DNA of 64,000 nucleotides from Paraburkholderia flagellata (GTDB lineage Bacteria > Pseudomonadota > Gammaproteobacteria > Burkholderiales > Burkholderiaceae), in NCBI RefSeq assembly GCF_021390645.1, contig NZ_JAJEJT010000003.1:496001-560000 (forward strand), in the 5' to 3' direction. How positions within the stretch are numbered: the first letter of the stretch is position 1; the number at the start of each line of letters is the position of its first letter. The translations under genes and the position numbers were made by a program. Shown in pieces: positions 25,435 to 33,987 of this stretch. The notes beneath the pieces were generated by a model that was not told where the DNA came from, searched no databases, and saw nothing but the letters and a program-made list of their open reading frames with translations.

Positions 25435-26217
25435 TCAACGGCCAGGTGCCAGCGCAATTACGCGAAGGGGACTCCCGGATCCGCCTTGTATCTTCAAAGG
25501 TGCGGCCAGAATCATCGCGCCGGTTGGCGGCAATTCGTCGAGATTTTTCAGGCACTGCAGCCCGTAACGATTGGCGCCGTGCATCAGCGTATGGCATGGG
25601 TATGGAACCGGCCAGGCATAAGACTGGCCAGCGTCCGTGTTGATTGTTTCAACGCCAAAGCCGTGCACGTTCCGCTCGTGAATTAGCCACTCCACCGCCT
25701 CTTGCGTCGGCCCCGGTGTATGCGCGCCATCCTCCCGGAAGTTCACGAACTCGGCAGGATCCGTGCGTTTGGACCAGTCGGTGCGGAACAACACCCATGC
25801 AGACGCAGGTATCTTGCCGTGCTGCGACTCCCAGCGTTCCATGAACGCCTTCGTGAGCAGCCAGTCGGGGTTAGCCGCCACTTCCGTGCTGGCGTCAATC
25901 ACGACTGCCGGCGCAATGAAATTCTTCACGTCAATCGTATCGACCGAATTGTCTGCGTGATCCTTGCCGGTAACCCAATGAACCGGAGCATCAAAGTGCG
26001 TTCCGGTATGTTCGCCGCAAGAGAAGTTGTTCCAGTACCAGCCTGGGCCCTTCTCGTCGTACCGACTGATCTGTTCCATTTTGAACGACCATACTTGCCC
26101 AAATTCAGGCGGCAACTGTAAGGCAGGGAAATCGGGCGAAAGCGTATGCGTCAGATCGACCGTACGAATCCCGCCGAGGGTAAGTTCGCGGGTGAGTTGA
26201 TTGAGAATCGTCGTCAT
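25435..26217 (-). CDS. Cyclase family protein (kynurenine formamidase-like)
   Basis: This 260-residue metal-dependent hydrolase of the cyclase/KynB family carries the motif HTGTHFDAPVHW, in which His70, His74, Asp76 and His80 form the metal site. The family includes bacterial arylformamidase, which hydrolyses N-formylkynurenine, as well as isatin hydrolase and other lactone or amide hydrolases. At 260 residues it is longer than KynB (about 210), so isatin- or lactone-type activity is equally possible. AGGT precedes the ATG. It is divergent from a MarR regulator with a palindrome between them. It is not inside the aminotransferase/IOR unit but lies nearby. Confidence 0.82.
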   Translation of the reverse strand: MTTILNQLTRELTLGGIRTVDLTHTLSPDFPALQLPPEFGQVWSFKMEQISRYDEKGPGWYWNNFSCGEHTGTHFDAPVHWVTGKDHADNSVDTIDVKNFIAPAVVIDASTEVAANPDWLLTKAFMERWESQHGKIPASAWVLFRTDWSKRTDPAEFVNFREDGAHTPGPTQEAVEWLIHERNVHGFGVETINTDAGQSYAWPVPYPCHTLMHGANRYGLQCLKNLDELPPTGAMILAAPLKIQGGSGSPLRVIALAPGR

Positions 26218-26319
26218 ATTACCTGTCGTCTCCGTGAATTGTGGACAACCGTCGTTGGCTTCGGCAAAGCCGCCGGAGTTTGCGTGTTGCTGATGCAGCT
26301 AACAAAAATATCGTAGTGC

Positions 26320-26336
26320 TAAGTCTAAAGGACTTA
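26320..26336. promoter_or_regulatory. Candidate MarR operator
   Basis: TAAGTC (26320-26325) and GACTTA (26331-26336) form a perfect inverted repeat with a 5-bp spacer in the intergenic region between the cyclase and MarR genes, about 100 bp before the cyclase start. Size and position fit a MarR dimer site controlling both promoters. Confidence 0.5.
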
Positions 26337-26483
26337 TTCGCTGGCATTCAGCACATTTTCCAGGGCGCTGAATCCGATGCAGAATGGTAGCTCACCCGAC
26401 TGGGTCGCATCGGGTAGTGCGCATTTGTTAACGCTTGTCATCCGCGATCCGTGTTGGCATTCGTATAGGTTACTTTCCGTGCT

Positions 26484-26987
26484 ATGGTTGCCGTTCCTTC
26501 TTCATCTCAGGCCACTTCAGCTGTGCATACGAAACGTTCGACCGAGTCCCAGCCACGAGCTTTTGTTGAGGACTACACGCCAGCGCTTCTCGCGCAGGTT
26601 AGTCAACTCATATCCGGCGAATTTCACGCCATTGTGCAGGCCAACGGGTTCGAGATTTCCGACTGGCGGGTTCTGTCCACCCTTTCCGACGGCAAGCCCA
26701 TCAGCATCGGCCGCCTTGCGCAGGTCTCGGTCACCAAACAACCCACTGTCACGCGGCTGCTGGACCGCCTGGAGGCGCAGGACTACGTCGAGCGCCTGCC
26801 GCACGAGACCGACCGGCGCGTAACGCTCGTTCGCATCACGCCGCAAGGGCAGCATCTCGTCTCGGCCTTGATCGAACAGGCCAAGGCACATGAGGAGCAT
26901 GTGCTCGCGCCTCTCGGCAAGCAGAGAGCCGAGGACCTGAGAGCAACCCTGCGGCTTTTGATCGACTTGCATCGTACGGAAGTGTGA
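26484..26987 (+). CDS. MarR-family transcriptional regulator
   Basis: This 167-residue regulator has the MarR winged helix (about residues 55-130): ISDWRVLSTLSDGKPISIGRLAQ, VTKQPTVTRLLDRLEAQDYVERL and the wing ETDRRVTLVRITPQG. The flanking helices form the dimer interface. The first 25 residues are Ser/Thr-rich and likely disordered. It is divergent from the cyclase-family hydrolase, which is the obvious target. MarR ligands are commonly phenolic or aromatic acids, which would fit an aromatic substrate for the hydrolase; this is inference. Confidence 0.88.
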   Translation: MVAVPSSSQATSAVHTKRSTESQPRAFVEDYTPALLAQVSQLISGEFHAIVQANGFEISDWRVLSTLSDGKPISIGRLAQVSVTKQPTVTRLLDRLEAQDYVERLPHETDRRVTLVRITPQGQHLVSALIEQAKAHEEHVLAPLGKQRAEDLRATLRLLIDLHRTEV

Positions 26988-27038
26988 GCGCCAGGCTGAT
27001 CCATCAAGCGCTGCCCAGTATTCTCTGCACCGCAAGCG

Positions 27039-27476
27039 TCAAACAGGCACAATTGCGCTGGATCCTTCGCATTCGATCGCTGCACGCAGGTCCTCCGGAA
27101 TATCAACCGACTGATGCGTGTCGAGCGAAGTCGTCACGATGACCTGGGTCGCCGCCATCCGGACGTCGCCGTCTACACCGGCGCACTGCCACGCAAGCGT
27201 AAGCGAACGCTCCCCGATCCGCACCACTTCGAGCGAGAGCCACACCTGATCGCCCATGCGGCTGACCGCCTTGTAATCGACTTCCAGATGCACGGTCGGC
27301 AAGCCGATCCTGCGCTGGCCGACCACACCGTGATACCCCAACGGTAACAACTCGTCGATCCATGTTTCGATCAGGTCGTTGAAAAGCACGAAGTATTGCG
27401 GGTAGAAGACGATGCCTGCAGGATCGCACTCGGAAAAGTGAATCTTGTGCCGACGTCTGAATGGAACGTTGCTCAT
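27039..27476 (-). CDS. Hot-dog acyl-CoA thioesterase (4-HBT type)
   Basis: This 145-residue hot-dog-fold protein has the 4-hydroxybenzoyl-CoA thioesterase signature SECDPAGIVFYPQYF, in which Asp18 is the catalytic residue position. It would hydrolyse an acyl- or aryl-CoA to the free acid. It is the last gene of the minus-strand unit, 49 bp after the IOR beta-type gene. The IOR would produce an aryl- or acyl-CoA, so this enzyme is well placed to release the acid (for example indole-acetate or phenylacetate) and recycle CoA. The ribosome site is weak. Confidence 0.85.
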   Translation of the reverse strand: MSNVPFRRRHKIHFSECDPAGIVFYPQYFVLFNDLIETWIDELLPLGYHGVVGQRRIGLPTVHLEVDYKAVSRMGDQVWLSLEVVRIGERSLTLAWQCAGVDGDVRMAATQVIVTTSLDTHQSVDIPEDLRAAIECEGSSAIVPV

Positions 27477-27525
27477 ATTGCATGCCTGAATGGTGTTTCG
27501 CTGGACTGAAATGTCTGCGCCTCGC

Positions 27526-29031
27526 TCAGACCAAGGCGAGCCGCGCGAGCGCCGCCTGAAGCTTTTTCCCGTGCTCGTCAGCTAGTGCTGCCTCGCGCAG
27601 TTCACGCAACGTGGCGGGCGCCAGCAACGCGCCGGCACGGACCACGGCGGCCATGACCTTTTCATAGTTGGCGAGGCCGCGTGCGTGCGTGTCGCCGTAG
27701 CCCTTGACGAGCCGCTGACACTGCGCCACCTCGACAGCGAGCGCCGGGTTGCGCTGTGCCGTGTCGCGCACCTGCCCGAGCCAGTGTTCGATGCGAGCGT
27801 CTTCCATCTGGTAGCGCAGTGTGGCGCGTCGCCAGCGGCGCATGTGCGATACCGCGTAAAGCATCAGGTATCCGCGCAGCGAACTGGTGGTCACGATCCG
27901 GCCCGAGCGCGTGACACGGCGCACGAAGCGATGCACCCAGTGCGGGCGCATCAGCCAGCGACCGATCGAGGCAGGCAGCGTCTCGCAGATTTCCTCGAGA
28001 CGCGGATGCATGAACTCATTGATTGCCATGAGTTGATCCGCTTGCGCGCGCACTTCACTGCGTACCCGCTCGAAGCGTGAGCCACGCGTCTTGAGGTCGG
28101 CCACGCGAATCGTGTCTTCATACGACATCCACAGCGCCAGATGGCGCGCCGTCTCGCGCACGAGTGTGACGTCCTGCTGCTTGAGAGCGCGCTGCATCTC
28201 GGCGAGGCGATCGAGAAAGAGTCCTGCGTAGTCGGGATCCTGGTAATCGATCAACCGGCGTACGCCCTCGATCGCGAGTTGTTGCACCCCGGCGGGGAAC
28301 TGGGTACGAACGCGTTCGATGAGCGCCGCCACCTCTGCGTTGCGCGGTTTCGCTTCGACGTCGGCTGCCGCGGATTCTTCGGTATCGCTTGCAGGGCGTC
28401 CGCTATCGTTGGCCTTCATGAACGCAACGCCGAACGCGCTCAGGCTTGGCTTCACGCCAACGCCGCCACGCACGATGGTCGCCTCGAACTGCTCACGGCT
28501 GAACGGCAGCACGCCCGTGCCTGCCAGTGCGCCGAACAGCACCGCGCTGATCACACTGCCGGAGGCTTCAGCCGCGCGAGCCATATCGAAGCGAACGAAG
28601 CGCTTCGCCGCCTTGCTGGCATGCGCGATCAACGCATCGTTATTCACCAGGCCGTCGCCCATTGCTGTCTTCTCAGCAATCGAATAGACGCGGTGCGTGG
28701 AAGCCACGAGCGTAGTGCGCTCGGGCGTCACGAGACCTCGCTGCACCGCGCGTCCGGCTTCCATCAGTTCGGAGGCGAGAACGACGTCGACGTCGCCCGG
28801 CAGTGGCATCAGCGCAAGCACCGGCGTGCGGCCGGCGCGCTGCGCGGTTTCCCGCGGAAACAGTTCGACGTAATAGATGGTAGCGCCGGTGCGTTGCGCC
28901 ACCCCCGGCACAGAGGTGGTCTGCGCGTAGTAGCCGTTGTGCTCGCCGAGATCGACGATCCAGTCGGCGAGCACGCCACCGCCCTCGCCGCCCATGGCAA
29001 GAATGGCGATCTTGATCGGTTGGGCTTTCAT
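27526..29031 (-). CDS. iorB: Indolepyruvate oxidoreductase beta-type subunit with DUF6537 extension
   Basis: This 501-residue protein has an N-terminal pyruvate/ketoisovalerate oxidoreductase gamma domain (about 1-200: ILAMGGEGGGVLADWIVDLGE, TTSVPGVAQRTGATIYYVE, DVDVVLASELMEAGRAVQRG). A helical C-terminal extension (about 240-501) matches the DUF6537 region seen in long Proteobacterial IOR subunits. It should form a complex with the product of 29049-31235, 17 bp upstream, to convert aryl-2-oxo acids to aryl-acyl-CoA with reduced ferredoxin. Classical archaeal IorB is only about 200 residues, so the extension is the notable part. Confidence 0.85.
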   Translation of the reverse strand: MKAQPIKIAILAMGGEGGGVLADWIVDLGEHNGYYAQTTSVPGVAQRTGATIYYVELFPRETAQRAGRTPVLALMPLPGDVDVVLASELMEAGRAVQRGLVTPERTTLVASTHRVYSIAEKTAMGDGLVNNDALIAHASKAAKRFVRFDMARAAEASGSVISAVLFGALAGTGVLPFSREQFEATIVRGGVGVKPSLSAFGVAFMKANDSGRPASDTEESAAADVEAKPRNAEVAALIERVRTQFPAGVQQLAIEGVRRLIDYQDPDYAGLFLDRLAEMQRALKQQDVTLVRETARHLALWMSYEDTIRVADLKTRGSRFERVRSEVRAQADQLMAINEFMHPRLEEICETLPASIGRWLMRPHWVHRFVRRVTRSGRIVTTSSLRGYLMLYAVSHMRRWRRATLRYQMEDARIEHWLGQVRDTAQRNPALAVEVAQCQRLVKGYGDTHARGLANYEKVMAAVVRAGALLAPATLRELREAALADEHGKKLQAALARLALV

Positions 29032-29048
29032 GATTTAACTCTTACTCA

Positions 29049-31235
29049 TCAAAAGGTAAAGCGCGCACGACGCGCGGCGTCGCGTCGCTGCAGCCAGCCG
29101 ATCAAGCGTTCGCGCATACGCTGGCGCAACCGGTCCATGCGGGTCGGGTTGCTGACGATCTGCGCGCGATAGAACGACGGGCACAGCACGGCTGCATGGG
29201 ACACTTCCCCGCACAGCCCGCAGCCCACACAGCTATCGAGCACCGTCGCCACAGGATCGGTGCGCAGCGGATCGGGATTCGGCTTAACCGACAGCGATGG
29301 ACAACCCGAAAGCCGGATACACGAGTGGTCGCCCGTGCAGGTATCGGAGTCGACGCCAAAACGCTCACGCACCACGCGCTCGCCAGCGGCTATGGCTGCG
29401 CGCGCCTTCGGTTTTTCACGGCGCTGCTTGTTAAGCATGCACTCGCTTTGCGCGATGAGCACCTTCGGGCCTTTCTCGCCCGTGGTCAATGCCTCTCTCA
29501 AGCTCGCCATCATCGACTTCAGATCGTACGTACGACGAATCGTACGCACCCACTTCACCCCGACGCCTCGCACGGCACGCTCGATCTCGTGACCCGTGCT
29601 GCGCGTCGGATTGAGAGCCGTCGACGAGAGAATGTCCTGGCCGCCCGTTGCGGACGTATAGCTGTTGTCGACAATAACGGTCAGATTGTCGCTCTTGTTG
29701 AAGACGGAGTTTGCGATCCCGCTCGTCAAACCGTTGTGCCAGAACCCACCATCGCCCATCACCGAGATCGCTCGCTTGGCCGCAGGCGCGTTCAGTGCCG
29801 AAGCGCTGGCGCCGCCGAGACCGTAGCCCATAGTCGTGCTGCCAAGATTGAACGGTGGCAGGATGGAAAACAGATGGCAGCCGATATCGGCACTCACATG
29901 GTGCGGCCCGAGTTCGCGCTCGACCAGCTTCATCGCCGTGAAAATCGGCCGCTCCGGGCAACCTGTACAGAACCCGGGAGGCCGGGCATGCACATTCTCG
30001 TCGAGCGGGGAAACCTGGTCGGCGGCGGGAGCTGCCCCATCCGTACCAGGCGCGGAATCAACCGCTGCCGCCACGAGCGGAATCACCTTGCGCGGCTCGG
30101 GTGCAAGCACGCCATAGCGCTCGAAAAACGTACGTAGTCCTTTCAACACGGTGGCCGTGTTGTACTCGCCGGCAAGCGGCAACATGTCCTTGCCATGCAG
30201 CATCACAGCGCAATCCGTCTGGCGAAGAATCGCGCCGGCGTTTTGCTCGACAAAGTTCGGCTGCCCTTCTTCGATCACGAGCACAGCGCGCTTGCCCGCG
30301 CAAAACCGCTGCCACTCGGAGTCGATGAGCGGATAGGCGACGTTCATGACATAAAGCGGGACCTTCGATTCGCCATATACGTCTGCGAGATCCAGACGTT
30401 CCAGCGCGCGCAGCACCGTGTTGTAGCTGCCGCCCTGCACGGCGATCCCGATGTCGGCATCGTCAGCAGAGAAAAACTCGTTGAGCTGCCGTTCTTCGAT
30501 GAACTTCACGGCTGCCGGCCAGCGATGCCTGATCTTTTCCTGCTCATGCAGAAAGCTTGCGGGCGGCAGCACGATGCGGTTGACATCGCGCTCAGGCCTT
30601 TCGAGTGCGTCCTTGATCGAGAAAGTCGAGACCCGATTATCCGAGGCGACGAACTGCCCATGCACGTGACACGCACGGATCCGCAGTTGCAGCATGACGG
30701 GCGTGTTGCTCGCTTCGGACAAGTCGAAGCCGTCTTTCACGGCCTGAACGATGCATGGCAGGTTCGGGCGCGGATCCAGCAGCCAGATCTGCGACTTCAT
30801 CGCAAATGCGTGGCTGCGCTCCTGCATGATCGACGAGCCTTCGCCGTAATCTTCGCCGACGATGATGAGCGCGCCGCCCTTCACGCCGCCCGATGCGAGG
30901 TTCGCAAGCGCGTCCGACGCGACATTCGTGCCGACCGTCGCCTTGAACGTAACCGCGCCGCGCAGCGGATAGTTCACCGAAGCAGCCAGGGACGCGGCGG
31001 CTGTCGCTTCGCTCGCGCTGTTTTCGAAGCGGATACCGTGATCGCTCAGGATATCCTGAGCGTCGGCCAGCACATCCATCAAATGCGATATCGGCGCGCC
31101 CTGATAGCCGGCGACATACGCCACGCCGGACTCGAGCAGCGCCTTGGTCACGGCGAGAATCCCCTCGCCGCTGAATACCTCGCCAGCCTGAAGGCGCAGC
31201 TTCTTCACTTCCTCTACGAATGACCGCTCGGCCAT
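29049..31235 (-). CDS. iorA: Indolepyruvate ferredoxin oxidoreductase alpha-type subunit (ThDP)
   Basis: This 728-residue ThDP enzyme subunit starts with the POR N-terminal domain (FSGEGILAVTKALLESGVAYV, GYQGAPISHLMDVL). It continues with the ThDP-binding motif VMGDGGFWHNGLTSGIANSV and VIVDNSYTSATGGQ, and ends with a ferredoxin-like region (CTGDHSCIRLSGCP and CVGCGLCGEVSHAAVLCP). It oxidatively decarboxylates 2-oxo acids such as indolepyruvate or phenylpyruvate with CoA. AAGGA precedes the ATG. The first iron-sulfur motif departs from the plain CxxCxxC form, so one cluster may be altered. It is in the operon with an aminotransferase and a permease. Confidence 0.9.
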   Translation of the reverse strand: MAERSFVEEVKKLRLQAGEVFSGEGILAVTKALLESGVAYVAGYQGAPISHLMDVLADAQDILSDHGIRFENSASEATAAASLAASVNYPLRGAVTFKATVGTNVASDALANLASGGVKGGALIIVGEDYGEGSSIMQERSHAFAMKSQIWLLDPRPNLPCIVQAVKDGFDLSEASNTPVMLQLRIRACHVHGQFVASDNRVSTFSIKDALERPERDVNRIVLPPASFLHEQEKIRHRWPAAVKFIEERQLNEFFSADDADIGIAVQGGSYNTVLRALERLDLADVYGESKVPLYVMNVAYPLIDSEWQRFCAGKRAVLVIEEGQPNFVEQNAGAILRQTDCAVMLHGKDMLPLAGEYNTATVLKGLRTFFERYGVLAPEPRKVIPLVAAAVDSAPGTDGAAPAADQVSPLDENVHARPPGFCTGCPERPIFTAMKLVERELGPHHVSADIGCHLFSILPPFNLGSTTMGYGLGGASASALNAPAAKRAISVMGDGGFWHNGLTSGIANSVFNKSDNLTVIVDNSYTSATGGQDILSSTALNPTRSTGHEIERAVRGVGVKWVRTIRRTYDLKSMMASLREALTTGEKGPKVLIAQSECMLNKQRREKPKARAAIAAGERVVRERFGVDSDTCTGDHSCIRLSGCPSLSVKPNPDPLRTDPVATVLDSCVGCGLCGEVSHAAVLCPSFYRAQIVSNPTRMDRLRQRMRERLIGWLQRRDAARRARFTF

Positions 31236-31370
31236 GGTGTTCCTTGTTGGTGATCCGGTCTGGCATGGCCGCAGGAAGCCATGCGCTCGAATACGCGCTA
31301 CACGGGAAGCGCCCGATCGCGTGCCCTTCCCGTGGGCCGCGCTCGTTGCACGACCCAGCGGTCCAGATGA

Positions 31371-32774
31371 TCAGGCACTGGCGGCGTTGCCGACCACGGA
31401 CTGCGCCAACCGCTTGCGGTAGACGAAGTACACGATGGAAACGGCGACCAGCCACGGCACCCCGACGATCCAGGAGATATTCCAGAATTCGGTATCCAGA
31501 CCCATCGTCACCAGAATCGCACTCAGCAACGCGATCCCCGTGATTTGCGCGATCGGGAACAGCGGCATGCGCACCGGCAGCTTGCGGCCTTGCCATGCGC
31601 GACGGAAGCGCAGATGCGTAACCAGGATCACGATCCACACGAAGATGCCGCCGAACAAGGCAATACCGAACAGGTAGTTGTAAGCGAGCGGGCTGAAGAA
31701 CGACACGCCTGCTGCCGCCAGAATGCCTGCGCCCGAGATCAGCGTGGCAACGAGCGGCGTGCCATTCTCGGTCAGCGAACCGAGCCAGCGCGGTGCATAG
31801 CCGCCGCGCGCGAGCGAGAACAACGTGCGCGAGGAGAGGTAGATGTTGGTGTTCATGCTCGAGAGCGCAGCCGTGATCACCACGAAGTTCATCAGCCCCG
31901 CGGCGTGCGCAATGCCTGCGTGCGCGAAGAGCTTCACGAAGGGGCTTTGCTGCACCACCTTCGCACCGGCTTCGGTCCACGGGAGGTACGCGACCATGAT
32001 GCCGAGCGCGAGAATATAGAAAAGCGTGAGGCGCAGAACCATCGAGCGGAGTGCGTTCGGAATGGCACGCGACGGATCTTTTGCTTCGCCGGAGGTCACG
32101 GCCACGATTTCCACGCCATAGAACGAGAAGATCGCCATCAGCACGCCCATCCACACGCCGCTGAAGCCGTGCGGCATGAACCCGCCGGGCAAGCCGGTGA
32201 GGTTGTGCAGGCCAACGCCCGGCGTCCCCGTTCCGAGGCCGAATACGTGCGCGAGGCCGACCACGATGAAGCCGAGGATCGCCACCACCTTGATCAACGC
32301 GAACCAGTACTCGAACGAACCGAAGTTGGTCACCGACCGGCAGTTGATGTAGACGAGTGCAATGCCGAACGCAATGGACCACAGCCACACAGGAATGCCC
32401 GGGAACCAGAAGCCCATATAAACGCCAACGGCAATCGCTTCACCGCCGACCGCAACCACCTCGATGATCCAGTACGTGTAACGCACGACGAAGCCGGCCC
32501 AGCGGCTCAGGTACATCTCGGCGTAAGTGCCGAACGAACCTGCGGTCGGATGCGCGACTGCCATCTCTGCCAGGCTGAACACCATGATCACGGCGATCAG
32601 CGCTGCGATCGCGTAGCTGATCAGCACGCCGGGGCCGGCGTAGCCGATCGCAATGCCACTCCCCATGAACAAGCCCGTGCCAATTGCGCCACCAATGCCG
32701 ATCATCGCGATCTGCCGCTGCGTCAAGGCCTTGTGCAAGCCTTTTTCACGCGCGGTAATGTTTGTCTCTTCCAT
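31371..32774 (-). CDS. APC-family amino acid permease
   Basis: This 467-residue, 12-helix permease of the amino acid-polyamine-organocation superfamily (AAT branch) has the signature IGIGGAIGTGLFMGSG in helix 1 and FSLAEMAVAHPTAGSFGTYAE in helices 2-3. Members import aromatic amino acids, proline, GABA and others with protons. The frame is open for 27 codons upstream, but ATG at 32774 gives the usual cytoplasmic N-terminus (MEETNITAREKGLHKALTQRQ) before helix 1. It follows the class V enzyme by 37 bp and precedes IorA by 135 bp, so it probably supplies the amino acid for this pathway. Confidence 0.9.
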   Translation of the reverse strand: MEETNITAREKGLHKALTQRQIAMIGIGGAIGTGLFMGSGIAIGYAGPGVLISYAIAALIAVIMVFSLAEMAVAHPTAGSFGTYAEMYLSRWAGFVVRYTYWIIEVVAVGGEAIAVGVYMGFWFPGIPVWLWSIAFGIALVYINCRSVTNFGSFEYWFALIKVVAILGFIVVGLAHVFGLGTGTPGVGLHNLTGLPGGFMPHGFSGVWMGVLMAIFSFYGVEIVAVTSGEAKDPSRAIPNALRSMVLRLTLFYILALGIMVAYLPWTEAGAKVVQQSPFVKLFAHAGIAHAAGLMNFVVITAALSSMNTNIYLSSRTLFSLARGGYAPRWLGSLTENGTPLVATLISGAGILAAAGVSFFSPLAYNYLFGIALFGGIFVWIVILVTHLRFRRAWQGRKLPVRMPLFPIAQITGIALLSAILVTMGLDTEFWNISWIVGVPWLVAVSIVYFVYRKRLAQSVVGNAASA

Positions 32775-32811
32775 ATCGTCATTTCCTGGATAGTTGTTTT
32801 TCCGAAGCGGA

Positions 32812-33951
32812 TCAGGCTTCCGGGAGCAACGCAGACAAGGTGTCGAGCACGTCATGACTGGTCAGCATGCCCGGCGACATGCGCACCGTGCTGCCCCGTG
32901 TATCCACGAGAACGCCCTGCTTCGCCAGAGTGACCTCCAGTTCTTGCGGATCGACGTATGCCGGCAGTTCTGCCATCACGCTGCCGCCGCGCTGCGCATC
33001 CTCGCGCGGCGATCGCACGCGGTATCCCTTTGCGTCGGCGAGCGCAATCAACTGGCGCGACAGCGCGAGATTGTGCTCACGCATGCCGGCCGCCGCAGGC
33101 GAGAGTCGCCACGCGAGTCCTGGGCTCGACGCGACGAACGGCAAGAACGATGGCGTGCCGCCGTCGAAACGCCGCGCATCCGGGGCCAGTGCAAAGCGCG
33201 AGAGGTCCCAGTTGAAGGGATCGGGCTGGCTGAACCAGCCTTGGACGAGCGGCTTCATCTCGCCGTCGATCAGCTTCGGGTCCAGATACGCGAGCCCGGT
33301 ACCCGGCGCGCCGCACAACCATTTGAGCGTCGTGGTCGCGACAAAATCGACAGCTGGCTGCGTGACGTCGAAATCGAGAATGCCTGCGCCCTGCGTGATG
33401 TCGACCGCAATCAGGCTGCCTTGCGCGCGGCCGTGCCTGGCGAGGCGCGCAACATCCGCTCGCTTCGAAGAGGTCGACGTAACCCAGGTGACGATCGCCA
33501 GCGCCACGTCTTCCTGCCAATGGGCGATGAATTCGTCGTCGGTCACATAGGCGGCGCCCGGCGCGAGCGGCACCGTATCGAGCGTGAAGCCGAGCACGGG
33601 TTCGAGCCCGCGCAACATGTAGTGCAGGCTCGGGAAGCAATCCCCGGCGATCAGCACGCGACGGCCGGCCAGACGCCCGCGACCGAGCGCGCCGACAAAA
33701 CGCGCGAACGCATCCGTGACGTTCTCAGAGGCGAAGACGGCATGGGCCGGAGCGTTGACCAACGTGGCCCATTGATCGAGCACCTGACGGCGCGCTTCGA
33801 GACCGTAGTCCCATCGTTTGAGGTCGGGGCGGCACCAGCTGGACGCAAAGGTGTCGAGCGCGGCGCGAACGGCGTCCTCCTGCCCCGGAAACATACCGAC
33901 CGAGTGGTAAAGCAGCCACCCAGAGCGATCGGAATCGGCGAGATGAGTCAT
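32812..33951 (-). CDS. Class V PLP-dependent enzyme, kynureninase-like
   Basis: This 379-residue fold-type I PLP enzyme of the class V aminotransferase group has the PLP lysine in VATTTLKWLCGAPG (Lys210) and the ring-nitrogen aspartate in IAVDITQGAG (Asp184). Kynureninase shows the same spacing, and that enzyme releases alanine from a beta-aryl amino acid; NifS/desulfurase-type chemistry is an alternative. It is encoded between a porin and the APC permease. AAGGAA precedes the ATG. A truncated N-terminal copy of the gene is at 21692-21838. Kynureninase function is not proven: no other dedicated kynurenine gene lies in the operon. Confidence 0.8.
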   Translation of the reverse strand: MTHLADSDRSGWLLYHSVGMFPGQEDAVRAALDTFASSWCRPDLKRWDYGLEARRQVLDQWATLVNAPAHAVFASENVTDAFARFVGALGRGRLAGRRVLIAGDCFPSLHYMLRGLEPVLGFTLDTVPLAPGAAYVTDDEFIAHWQEDVALAIVTWVTSTSSKRADVARLARHGRAQGSLIAVDITQGAGILDFDVTQPAVDFVATTTLKWLCGAPGTGLAYLDPKLIDGEMKPLVQGWFSQPDPFNWDLSRFALAPDARRFDGGTPSFLPFVASSPGLAWRLSPAAAGMREHNLALSRQLIALADAKGYRVRSPREDAQRGGSVMAELPAYVDPQELEVTLAKQGVLVDTRGSTVRMSPGMLTSHDVLDTLSALLPEA

Positions 33952-33987
33952 ATATTGGGTTCCTTTCAGTGTGACCGGGTTTGCGCG

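Noticed and set aside
30637..32388. 583-codon minus-strand open frame
   Set aside because: It overlaps the IorA and permease genes in another phase, and its translation is Arg/His/Ala-rich without motifs.
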